DNA of 44,800 nt from Arenibacter sp. F20364 (lineage in GTDB: Bacteria; Bacteroidota; Bacteroidia; Flavobacteriales; Flavobacteriaceae). The DNA is taken from the NCBI RefSeq assembly GCF_023015905.1, contig NZ_JALKBD010000035.1, positions 1 through 44,800 of the forward strand, read 5' to 3'. The notes below the pieces were generated by a model. That model saw only the letters and a list, made by a program, of their open reading frames with translations. It had not been told where the DNA came from and searched no databases. Both the position numbers and the translations under genes were made by a program. Below, piece by piece: positions 18,049 through 26,256 of the stretch; the stretch's first letter is position 1, and every line of letters starts with the position of its first letter.

Positions 18049-18105
18049 AGTCCGTTGTAAAGCTAAGGGCACATAATTTACGAGCCACTTCTTTCACAAC
18101 GGACT
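18049..18105. repeat. 10-bp inverted repeat with 37-base loop
   Basis: AGTCCGTTGT (18049-18058) pairs exactly with ACAACGGACT (18096-18105). An inner AAAG/CTTT pair may extend the stem. No T-run follows, so it is not a classical terminator; mRNA stabilisation of susCD is one possibility. Confidence 0.45.
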
Positions 18106-18190
18106 AGTAGATAGTTCCTTAAAATACTGGAATTACTGATTTTTGTTCGAAAAGAATTATTGCGATTGAGTTAGTTTGTTTTGTTAGCTA

Positions 18191-18257
18191 AATTCCCCAA
18201 ATGGTCTTTAGTACTTTTCTAGATGGAAAAGTGCCTAAATATTATTGGGGAATTTTA
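18191..18257 (+). terminator. Nested hairpin, probable susCD terminator or attenuator
   Basis: AATTCCCCAA (18191-18200) pairs exactly with TTGGGGAATT (18245-18254), and inside it ACTTTTC pairs with GAAAAGT around TAGATG. The outer stem runs into a short T-tract (AATTTTAC). It lies about 80 bases before the EEP gene and could lower expression of the downstream enzymes relative to susCD. Confidence 0.4.
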
Positions 18258-18336
18258 CATTGAGCCAACACCAATACAAGGGCGTCTAAATAAGGAATGC
18301 CTTTAAAAAAATATTAAATTATTAAGATCATTAGAG

Positions 18337-19182
18337 ATGGAACACAAAGTAAAAACCCTGATTTATATAGTATGGATTCCTATTTGGCTTATGGCAAACG
18401 TTTCCAATGGGCAAAATTCACAACAAAAGGATGGATCAAAACAAACAGATCCAATTACCCTAAAAGTAGCCGCTTATAACGTAGAGTTTAGTGACAAAGG
18501 TACCGCTGAAGAAATAGGTAGGTTCCTAAAGCCCTACCAATTTGATGTTGTGTGTTTTTCAGAAGCCCCAGGAGGGGATTGGACCAAAAAAGTGGGGGCC
18601 GTAATGGGCCTAGATCATGTAATTGTTGGTAAATATTCAACTGCTGGCCATAAAAATAAATACAAAACAATCGCTAGCCGTACACCCTTGTCAAATTATG
18701 AAGAGGTCTTAATGGCCGATACGCTGCATACGGTCACAAGGGCCACAACCATAGTGAAAAACAAGGAAATTGCAGTCTACTCTGTTCATTTCCCATTTGG
18801 GTGGAGAGATCAGGCACATATAGATGAAACCACCGGAAAGGTAACGGCCTTTGTAAACTATTTAAGGGAAAAACAATCCAGTGAAACTGCTATAGTTATG
18901 GGCGATTTCAATTTCGTGTTGTCTACCGGGGAGTATAGAAGCCCATATTATGAAATGTTTGAGGAATTAGGGATGCTTGCCAGTTGGCGCGATTTAAATA
19001 TAGACGTTACCGGTCTGGGATCCATGGTAAAATCAAGAGCTAAAAAAAATGAGACGGGGAGGGTCATAGATCATATAATTTATCCCAGTAGCAAAGTAAA
19101 GGCAATTGATGGGCAAATTATAGAAATGGTGGAGCCCCTATCTGATCACAAACCTGTTTGGGCACTGTTGAAAATAAATTAA
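18337..19182 (+). CDS. Secreted EEP-family phosphohydrolase (1)
   Basis: 281 residues with a signal sequence ending near SNGQ (about 26). Endonuclease/exonuclease/phosphatase fold with all core motifs: AAYNVE (Asn48), CFSEAPG (Glu76, metal), VYSVHFP (His151), MGDFN (Asp190, Asn192), RVIDHI (Asp245) and LSDHKPV (Asp270, His271). EEP enzymes are Mg-dependent phosphodiesterases or phosphatases; the fold includes DNases, inositol phosphatases and bacterial sphingomyelinases. The gene follows susCD and is 21 bases before a second EEP gene, so the pair is likely co-transcribed. Export plus SusCD context favours nutrient processing over DNA repair. Substrate is unknown. Confidence 0.85.
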   Translation: MEHKVKTLIYIVWIPIWLMANVSNGQNSQQKDGSKQTDPITLKVAAYNVEFSDKGTAEEIGRFLKPYQFDVVCFSEAPGGDWTKKVGAVMGLDHVIVGKYSTAGHKNKYKTIASRTPLSNYEEVLMADTLHTVTRATTIVKNKEIAVYSVHFPFGWRDQAHIDETTGKVTAFVNYLREKQSSETAIVMGDFNFVLSTGEYRSPYYEMFEELGMLASWRDLNIDVTGLGSMVKSRAKKNETGRVIDHIIYPSSKVKAIDGQIIEMVEPLSDHKPVWALLKIN

Positions 19183-19203
19183 TGACCATTTAAAGAATTC
19201 ACA

Positions 19204-20052
19204 ATGAAAAACTGCATCACTCTGGTAATGGTGTTTTTTACAACCTTTATCTTTTCGCAAGACAGGGCCGAAACCAATATCATGTCCTTTAATATTAGAT
19301 ACGATGAACCAAAGGACAAGGACCAAAACTGGCACCACAGAAAAGAAAATGTGATAAGAATGCTCAAGTTTTACGATCTGGATCTAATTGGATTCCAAGA
19401 GGTTTTGCTTTCCCAATTAAATTACCTGAAAACCAATTTGCAAGATTATGATGTGGTGGGTGTTGGCAGAAAGGATGGAGTGGACAAAGGCGAATTTGTC
19501 CCCATATTCTATAGGAAGGATCGCTTTAAAAAAATTGAATCAGGAACTTTTTGGCTCAGTGAAACCCCGGATAAAGTAAGTAGGGGATGGGATGCCAATT
19601 TGGAGAGAATTGTCACCTGGGCAATTCTTAAGGACCAAAAACGCCAGGGGGAATTCCTGATCCTAAATACCCATTTTGATCATAGGGGGAAAGTAGCCCG
19701 ATTACAAAGTGCTAAATTATTGAAATCAAAAATAGTGGAGATTGCCAAGGGAAGGCCCGTTATCCTTACAGGGGATTTTAATTCTTTGCCAGAATCGGAC
19801 GCAATTATCGGCTTAACAGATTCAACGGATAACAATAGCCTGGTAGATTCAAAAAAGTTGGCCAAACTAAACTATGGTCCCAATTGGACCTCCGCAGGCT
19901 TCGATACCAAACCGTTTGAACAAAGAAGGGTAATCGACTATATCTTTTTAAAAAATATCCCAGTAGTTCATAGATATGCCGTTTTCACTGAGAAATTAAA
20001 TGAAATCTGTTTGTCGGACCATTGTCCGGTCTTTGTACAAATTGAAATGTAA
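19204..20052 (+). CDS. Secreted EEP-family phosphohydrolase (2)
   Basis: 282 residues with a short signal peptide (MKNCITLVMVFFTTFIFSQ). It has the complete EEP set: MSFNIRYD (Asn30), GFQEVL (Glu66), LNTHFDHRG (His157), LTGDFNSLPES (Asp191, Asn193), RRVIDYIF and LSDHCPVF. It belongs to the branch of secreted Bacteroidota EEP proteins with GTFWLSETPDK and WDANLERIVTWA segments and is clearly divergent from its neighbour, so the two probably act on different esters. The frame stays open for 42 more codons after the TAA stop, which is odd but may be chance. Confidence 0.86.
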   Translation: MKNCITLVMVFFTTFIFSQDRAETNIMSFNIRYDEPKDKDQNWHHRKENVIRMLKFYDLDLIGFQEVLLSQLNYLKTNLQDYDVVGVGRKDGVDKGEFVPIFYRKDRFKKIESGTFWLSETPDKVSRGWDANLERIVTWAILKDQKRQGEFLILNTHFDHRGKVARLQSAKLLKSKIVEIAKGRPVILTGDFNSLPESDAIIGLTDSTDNNSLVDSKKLAKLNYGPNWTSAGFDTKPFEQRRVIDYIFLKNIPVVHRYAVFTEKLNEICLSDHCPVFVQIEM

Positions 20053-20193
20053 ACAACCGTAGTTTGTCATGATACTTCCCCCATAGAATGTTTGGAGTAT
20101 ATATCAAGCATGAAAGAGGTGAAAGTATTACAACATGGTTCTATGAACTGGGAGCCATATTTCCGATTGTATTTAAAGTAAGGAATATGACTT

Positions 20194-20201
20194 TAACTTT
20201 G
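20194..20201 (+). promoter_or_regulatory. Candidate promoter -7 element TAACTTTG
   Basis: TAACTTTG fits TANNTTTG exactly. A TTG at 20167-20169 lies 24 bases upstream, slightly beyond the usual -33 spacing. It would give the metallophosphoesterase its own start of transcription. Confidence 0.35.
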
Positions 20202-20275
20202 TAATATTCGATTCTTAAAGAATGTATTTTAAAACTAAAAAAACATATTTTATCAAAAAAAATTACAACTTCTTT

Positions 20276-21466
20276 ATGAGAAATAAAATCAACATCAGAA
20301 GTATTTTTTATACGATTACTTTGTTGCTTTACTCAGCTCAATGGATATCCGCCCAAAATCTTGAGATTTCTCATGGGCCTTATCTTCAATACGTAACCTC
20401 TAATGAGGTAACCATAGGTTGGAGTACTTCTAAAAATACTATATCATGGGTTGAATACTATGTAGAAGACGGGTCAAATTTTTATCAAAAAGAAAGAGAA
20501 AAAATATTTGATGCATCCGATGGACTTAAGAATATAAGTTTATTGCATAGTGTGACACTAAAAAACTTGAAACCTGGGACAAAATATGCCTACCGCATCT
20601 ATTCTCAAGAAGTGAAAGAAGATAGGAGTTTTGGAAAAACGGTGGCAACCCGAGTATATAAAAGAGAACCGCTTTATTTTACGACACAGCCATTAAAAAA
20701 AGATCAAATATCGGTTGTAGTACTTAGTGATATGCATGAAAATACGGCAAAAGTAGGTAGCCTTTTGAAAGGAGTTGAATGGGATAAAACAGACTTTGTT
20801 CTATTGGATGGAGACTTTGTAGATTCCTTTGAATCAGAATCGGATTTATACGGAGGTGTGCTGGATACATGTGTCAATATATTTGCTCAAAAGAAACCGC
20901 TGGTCATTGTAAGAGGAAATCATGAAACAAGAGGTATAAAGGCACATGAATTAAAAAAATACTTTCACTTCCCTGAAGACAAATATTATTATACCTATAA
21001 AATAGGAAATACGTTTTTTATTATATTGGATTCAGGTGAGGATAAGGCTGATTCTGATATAGAATATAATGGATTTGCAGATTTTGATGCATATCGTAGC
21101 GAACAGGCCAAATGGTTATCAGAAGTCGTAAAATCAGATGAATTTAAAAATGCCGAACATAAAATAGCTTTTATGCATATTCCACCCTATGATGACAACA
21201 GAGGACAAGAATGGCATGGGGATCTTGAAGTAAGATTAAAGTTTGTACCAATACTTAACAAGGCGGGTATTGATTTAATGGTATCTGGCCATACACACCA
21301 TTTCTCATTTCAAACTCCAAAGAGTGAAGAAAATAATTTTCCCATTCTAGTTGCAGACCATAAGACTCGATATAATCTCTTAATTGATAAAACAGGAATT
21401 AAAATTAAAGGAATTGACATCGATTCAAAAGAGGTATTAAATATGTTTATTGAGAAATATAAATAG
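20276..21466 (+). CDS. Secreted purple-acid-phosphatase-like metallophosphoesterase
   Basis: 396 residues from this ATG, chosen because it begins a normal signal peptide (MRNKINIRSIFYTITLLLYS..ISAQ); an ATG at 20222 would add 18 lysine-rich residues ahead of it. An N-terminal fibronectin-III-like domain (about 30-140; HGPYLQYVTSNEVTIGWST) is followed by the calcineurin-like domain. Metal motifs: SDMHEN (Asp152, His154), LDGD (Asp178, Asp180), RGNHETRG (Asn215, His216), MHIPPY (His301) and SGHTHH (His339, His341). This is the layout of purple acid phosphatases, which release phosphate from monoesters or cleave diesters. It would complete phosphate removal after the EEP enzymes. Specificity is unknown. 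Confidence 0.87.
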   Translation: MRNKINIRSIFYTITLLLYSAQWISAQNLEISHGPYLQYVTSNEVTIGWSTSKNTISWVEYYVEDGSNFYQKEREKIFDASDGLKNISLLHSVTLKNLKPGTKYAYRIYSQEVKEDRSFGKTVATRVYKREPLYFTTQPLKKDQISVVVLSDMHENTAKVGSLLKGVEWDKTDFVLLDGDFVDSFESESDLYGGVLDTCVNIFAQKKPLVIVRGNHETRGIKAHELKKYFHFPEDKYYYTYKIGNTFFIILDSGEDKADSDIEYNGFADFDAYRSEQAKWLSEVVKSDEFKNAEHKIAFMHIPPYDDNRGQEWHGDLEVRLKFVPILNKAGIDLMVSGHTHHFSFQTPKSEENNFPILVADHKTRYNLLIDKTGIKIKGIDIDSKEVLNMFIEKYK

Positions 21467-21550
21467 GTTTCTAATATCTAAGAAAAATAAGGAAACTAAA
21501 ACGGAATCATTAAACATTTGCTAATCGAGTGGAGATCTTCGACCATAAGT

Positions 21551-21583
21551 TGGGAATGGTGTGCGCCTCTCACACCAACCCCA
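21551..21583. repeat. GC-rich hairpin upstream of ceramidase-fold gene 1
   Basis: TGGTGTG and CACACCA pair around CGCCTCT, with outer GGG/CCC pairs. The surrounding stretch (21530-21625) is visibly richer in GC than its neighbours. It may be a regulatory RNA structure or a fragment of foreign or mobile DNA; I cannot decide. Confidence 0.3.
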
Positions 21584-21656
21584 CTCTTGATGCCGGGTAG
21601 GCAATGCATACTGGTTTCACCTGTCTGAATGACGTTAATTTTAATTTTTTACAGCT

Positions 21657-23081
21657 ATGGAATACACAAAAATCATTAATTCAAAAAATAAGTTCCCTAA
21701 GTATCATTTTGGTTTACGGGGATTTAGACAACTATCTTCATTCTCATTTCTGCAATTGGTATTACTGCTATGTGCAATACTTTTCAATGGCCCGGCAGCG
21801 GAAGCACAATTTCGAGCCGCTGTAGTGAAAGAAGATATTACTCCCTCCAACTCGCAATACTTGCTTGGCTATGGTGAACGGAAGTCCACAGGAGTTATGG
21901 ATAAAATCTATCATCAAATTGTAGCCATAGATGATGGAACGACGCAGTTCTTTATAGTATCATCAGATATTTGTCTTTATTCACCTTCAGAGTATGATAA
22001 GGTAACATCCCGGCTTCAGAAGGAATATGGCATTGATCCATTAAATGTGTGGTGGTCAACTACACATACACATTCCGCTCCGGAAGTTGGGGTTTTTGGC
22101 CAATATGGTATTTATCTTGGCGACCGAATTGGCCATACTGTTGATTCAGTTTATACAGCCATGGCTGAACAAAAGTTGATTGACGGTATTTTAAAAGCCC
22201 GTAAAAATCTTGTTCCTGCACGGCTTGGTATAGGGTGGGGGTTTTCTCAAGCAAATATCAACCGTCGCGCTATAGATGAAAAAGGAAAGGCTTCTCTTGG
22301 TATGAATCCTGGTTTGCCCGTTGACCGGAGGATAGGACTGCTTAAGCTCGATAAAGAAGATGGAACTCCACTTGCTTTGATCGCCAATTATGCTATGCAT
22401 GGCACTGTGCTTGGTCCGGAAAATACAGAAATCAGTGGTGATGCGCAAGGAGTTGTTTCGGAATATGTTGAGCAAAAAACAGGTGTTCCTATGCTTTATA
22501 TTAATGGTGCGGCAGGCAACATTGCACCTATTTATAGCGTGTATCCAAATGCCCAAGCGGGGCACCTAAGTCAATTCAAAGTGTTATTGGGGGACAAGAT
22601 ATTGGAGGCTAACAAAAAAATTGAGACTGATGTAGATAGTATAAAATTGGTTACAGGTTCTCTAACAGTAGAAACACTACGGAAACCTGGTATGGAATGG
22701 TCATCAGACCTAAGTAAATACACGAATACGACGAAATCTGGAGTTAATATGGTCAAGCTCCCGGTGAGGTTCTTAAAGATTAATAAGGATATTGCCATTT
22801 GGAGTGCTCCTATTGAGCTTTTTTGTGAAGTGTCCAATGAAGTTCGAAGCCGCTCCCCTTTCCCGTTTACCTTTTATTTCGGATACACTAATGGCTGGTT
22901 TGGTTATTTGCCTACGGCATCAGCATGGCCCCATGGCGGATACGAAGTAGAAATGGTTTCACCTTTTACATCTTCTGCTGCAGGAGATCTCACAGAGTCG
23001 GTTGTCGGTTATTTACAGGGAGAAATGCAGACCCAGCAATCACCTGTTGGAACTAAGCTACAGCAAAAACGAAAAAGATAA
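21657..23081 (+). CDS. Neutral-ceramidase-fold protein 1 (nucleophile Ser replaced by Ala)
   Basis: 474 residues. A long charged leader precedes a hydrophobic export segment ending at AEAQ. The rest matches the neutral/alkaline non-lysosomal ceramidase N-terminal domain family: RAAVVKEDITPS at the start, the zinc motif TTHTHSAPE (His137, His139), NYAMHGTVLG (His248) and MLYINGAAGNIAP. In true ceramidases the last motif is GDVSPN with a nucleophilic Ser; here Ala290 occupies that place. The C-terminal Ig-like domain of full ceramidases is absent. Probably a secreted zinc hydrolase acting on an amide or ester of unknown nature. Paralogue of the 26257-28053 product, with very similar DNA in the 22430-22560 region. 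Confidence 0.8.
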   Translation: MEYTKIINSKNKFPKYHFGLRGFRQLSSFSFLQLVLLLCAILFNGPAAEAQFRAAVVKEDITPSNSQYLLGYGERKSTGVMDKIYHQIVAIDDGTTQFFIVSSDICLYSPSEYDKVTSRLQKEYGIDPLNVWWSTTHTHSAPEVGVFGQYGIYLGDRIGHTVDSVYTAMAEQKLIDGILKARKNLVPARLGIGWGFSQANINRRAIDEKGKASLGMNPGLPVDRRIGLLKLDKEDGTPLALIANYAMHGTVLGPENTEISGDAQGVVSEYVEQKTGVPMLYINGAAGNIAPIYSVYPNAQAGHLSQFKVLLGDKILEANKKIETDVDSIKLVTGSLTVETLRKPGMEWSSDLSKYTNTTKSGVNMVKLPVRFLKINKDIAIWSAPIELFCEVSNEVRSRSPFPFTFYFGYTNGWFGYLPTASAWPHGGYEVEMVSPFTSSAAGDLTESVVGYLQGEMQTQQSPVGTKLQQKRKR

Positions 23082-23171
23082 CCCATTATAAACAGCATGG
23101 ATCAATGAAAGAGTTGTTTTAGAACAATTTAATAATCGATAATCAACCATTTGCATTAATTAATATTTGAA

Positions 23172-26100
23172 ATGTATTACAACACTATTTTAAAAAAAAT
23201 CTTTTATCATTATTTTTTCATCTTTTCGATGATAAGCATTTTATCTTGTGAAAATAAGACGGAAACGGATTCAATCCCGGTGGAAGCAAAAGATGCACTT
23301 TCAACCTACCAGATTGCTGATGGTTTTAAGATCGAGATGATTGCTGCCGAGCCTTTGATCTCTGATCCTGTAGATATGGAAATAGATGAATATGGGCGTA
23401 TGTATGTGGTTGAGATGCACGGATACCCCCTTGACAGAAGTGGTACTGGTAAAATAATACTTCTCACCGATTCAAATGGAGACGGAATTATGGATAACAG
23501 AACAGTTTTTGCAGAAGATCTTGAACTTCCTAATAGTATTATGAGATGGAAAAAAGGTGTATTGGTTACAGATGCCCCTAATGTTTTATATCTCGAAGAC
23601 ACCAATGGCGATGGGCAGGCAAATGTTAGGGATACAGTACTTACGGGTTTTGCTTTGTCCAATCCTCAACATAATGTAAACAATCCAGTATATGGATTGG
23701 ATAATTGGATTTACCTAGCACACGAGGGATCCGTATCCACACAAAAGTATAAGGAAGAGTTTGGTGACGAAGGGTCGGAAATCATTTTCCCGTCCTCACC
23801 TGGTAGCGCTAGTTTGCCAAAGAATGCCAATGGACTTTCCGTTCGCTTTCGGCCTGATCAAAAACAAATTGAAATGACCTCAAGTCGTTCCCAGTTTGGC
23901 CATACTTTTGACGTATGGGGGCACTGGTTCGGATGCAACAATTCCAATCAGGGATACCAGAAAGTCATAGCAAACCGCTATTTTAAAAGAAACTCGGCCT
24001 TGCCAATTTCTGATGCGGTGCAAGATATGTCCGATCATTTGAATGCGCCGGAGGTATTTCCTACCACTATCCATCCTGATCGCCAATTGCTGTCCGGGGT
24101 TGGGATGATGACCTCGGGGAGTGGACTTACCGCATACCTGGGTGGGGAATTTCCAGCACCCTATAATGAAAATGTAACCTTTATAGCGGAACCTGTGTAT
24201 AACCTGGTCCATGTTGACGTACTTGAAGATAGCGGAACGAGCTTTACTGCGAGCCGAATCTTGGAACAAAAAGAATTTCTTTCCTCGACCGATGCCTGGG
24301 CGAGGCCCGTAAACTTTTATGTGGGCCCTGATGGTGCACTCTACGTCTTGGATTATTACAGAAAGGTTATTGAATCCCCCGAATGGATGGCCGATGAAGC
24401 AGTCGCTGCAGGAGGCCTGTATGCCGGTTCCGATATGGGCCGCATCTTTCGTGTTACTCCGACAGACGCCAAACCTGCTGAATGGACAAAAGGGTTAAAG
24501 CTAGGTGATGCAAGCGATAACGAACTGATCGCGAATCTTGCCCATAAAAATAATTGGTGGAGGCTCAATGCCCAGAGACTAATGGTCGATCGTAATGACA
24601 AGAAATCAATTCCAGGGCTAATCCAGATGGCAAAAAATGCCTCCTCTGACATCGGACGTCTTCATGCACTTTGGACATTGGAGGGGATGGATTCTCTCGA
24701 ACCTTCTTTAATTATAGAAGCCTTAAAAGATCCGGTTGCTGGAATAAGGGAAAACGCTATTCGTTTAGCTGAATTGCATCTGTCCTCTTCACCGCAGTTA
24801 ACGGATACATTGCTTAGCTTACAAACTGATCCTGACGCGAGAGTAAGATTTCAATTATTGTTAACACTGGGTTTTGTAAATACACCTCAATCTGTTGAGG
24901 CCAGAACAAAATTGTTGTTTGAGGATATTGATGATAAATGGGTTCAGATTGCAGCACTGTCTGCCGGAGCCGAAACTTCATCTTTATTAAATGTAGTACT
25001 TGCAAGATTTCGTTCTGAAATACCCGCCTACTCGTCATTGGTCCAACGACTTGCATCCATGATAGGGATTACCGGAGGTACTGACAATATTTACCCATTA
25101 ATTCAACAAGCAACAACTCCCGATGATATAAATTTAGAAAGTAATGTTGCTATTCTTGAAGGATTATCCCAGGGACTAAGGAACAGAAAATCACCATTGC
25201 AGATCTCTCCCAACCTTCAAAAGAGGTTGGTGCGGACCTTCTTTGAAAACAGTTCATCCCAAACGCGAACTGCCTCCTATCATGTATTAAAAGTAGGGGG
25301 GATATCAGAGGAATCATTGAAGGACCAGTCCATAGAGAAAGCACTATTGATTATAAAAGATACTATTCACAAAGCGGATAGAAGGGCTGACGCCATCGAT
25401 TTTCTCGCTCTGGGCGATCCTTCCGATTATGTGTCTATTCTTGAGAAGTTACTTGTCCCCCAAGAACCATCCATAGTGCAATTGGCAGCTGTACGGACGC
25501 TGAACTTAGTGCCGGGTACTTCTGTGAGTCAATATATTATTCGACATTGGCAGGAACTTACTCCAGAAATAAGGGACGCGGCAATAGAAACTTTTATGGG
25601 CAAACCTGAGCGGGTCAATTTGTTGTTAACGGCAATGGAAAAAGATTTGATCTTGCCAAACAGTGTTAGCTATTATGGCAGTGTAGGTTTAATGATGCAA
25701 ACCGATAAAAAACTACGTAATCGAGCGAGAGCGATTTTTACACGTAGCCAGGAAGAGGGAAAAAAGGTAAATGAAAAGTACCAACAGGCCCTTAATTTAA
25801 CGGGAGATCCATTGAATGGTAGAACAGTGTATGCACAGAGTTGTGTGATTTGCCACCAGATAAGGGGAAAAATTGGCCTAGATATCGGTCCTGATCTTGG
25901 ATCGGTACATAGTTGGACGAAAGAAGATATCATGGCCAATATACTTGATCCAAATTTATCTATATCAGCTGGCTTTGATCTTTGGAATGTTGAATTGAAT
26001 ACGGGGAAATCTGTTCAAGGTATTATTAAAAGCGAAACTCCCACTGCGATTACACTGGTCAACAGCGGGAAACCGGACATAACAATTAATCGTGAGGAAA

Positions 26101-26207
26101 TAAAAACTTTGAAAACAGCAAATGTTTCAGCTATGCCTTCAGGTTTGGAAAAAAATATAGATCAACAACAAATGGCAGACCTGCTTAGTTTTTTACGGCA
26201 AAATTGA
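23172..26207 (+). CDS. PVC-type haem-binding (CxxCH) dehydrogenase-like lipoprotein with HEAT repeats
   Basis: 1011 residues with a lipoprotein signal ending at ILSC (Cys26). The N-terminal half (about 45-445) is a membrane-bound-dehydrogenase-type beta-propeller (DGFKIEMIAAEPLISDPVDMEIDEYGRMYVVEMHGYP is split by the family's ordered blades). The middle (about 470-860) is HEAT-like helical repeats. The end is a cytochrome c domain with Cys891-x-x-Cys894-His895 in SCVICHQIRGK. Such proteins abound in Planctomycetes and Verrucomicrobia and occur in Bacteroidota carbohydrate and lipid loci; they are thought to oxidise a substrate and pass electrons to the respiratory chain, but no reaction is established. 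It is encoded between two ceramidase-fold paralogues on the same strand, so a shared substrate is likely. Confidence 0.83.
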   Translation: MYYNTILKKIFYHYFFIFSMISILSCENKTETDSIPVEAKDALSTYQIADGFKIEMIAAEPLISDPVDMEIDEYGRMYVVEMHGYPLDRSGTGKIILLTDSNGDGIMDNRTVFAEDLELPNSIMRWKKGVLVTDAPNVLYLEDTNGDGQANVRDTVLTGFALSNPQHNVNNPVYGLDNWIYLAHEGSVSTQKYKEEFGDEGSEIIFPSSPGSASLPKNANGLSVRFRPDQKQIEMTSSRSQFGHTFDVWGHWFGCNNSNQGYQKVIANRYFKRNSALPISDAVQDMSDHLNAPEVFPTTIHPDRQLLSGVGMMTSGSGLTAYLGGEFPAPYNENVTFIAEPVYNLVHVDVLEDSGTSFTASRILEQKEFLSSTDAWARPVNFYVGPDGALYVLDYYRKVIESPEWMADEAVAAGGLYAGSDMGRIFRVTPTDAKPAEWTKGLKLGDASDNELIANLAHKNNWWRLNAQRLMVDRNDKKSIPGLIQMAKNASSDIGRLHALWTLEGMDSLEPSLIIEALKDPVAGIRENAIRLAELHLSSSPQLTDTLLSLQTDPDARVRFQLLLTLGFVNTPQSVEARTKLLFEDIDDKWVQIAALSAGAETSSLLNVVLARFRSEIPAYSSLVQRLASMIGITGGTDNIYPLIQQATTPDDINLESNVAILEGLSQGLRNRKSPLQISPNLQKRLVRTFFENSSSQTRTASYHVLKVGGISEESLKDQSIEKALLIIKDTIHKADRRADAIDFLALGDPSDYVSILEKLLVPQEPSIVQLAAVRTLNLVPGTSVSQYIIRHWQELTPEIRDAAIETFMGKPERVNLLLTAMEKDLILPNSVSYYGSVGLMMQTDKKLRNRARAIFTRSQEEGKKVNEKYQQALNLTGDPLNGRTVYAQSCVICHQIRGKIGLDIGPDLGSVHSWTKEDIMANILDPNLSISAGFDLWNVELNTGKSVQGIIKSETPTAITLVNSGKPDITINREEIKTLKTANVSAMPSGLEKNIDQQQMADLLSFLRQN

Positions 26208-26256
26208 ATGAGTAGAAAATTTTTGAGGCCGTCATTTTTAAATCTTTATATATATC

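Larger units (their letters stand above)
18034..18336. other. Spacer with two hairpins
   Basis: No gene. Two long inverted repeats, listed separately, occupy much of the space between susD and the first EEP gene and probably terminate or attenuate the susCD transcript. Confidence 0.5.
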
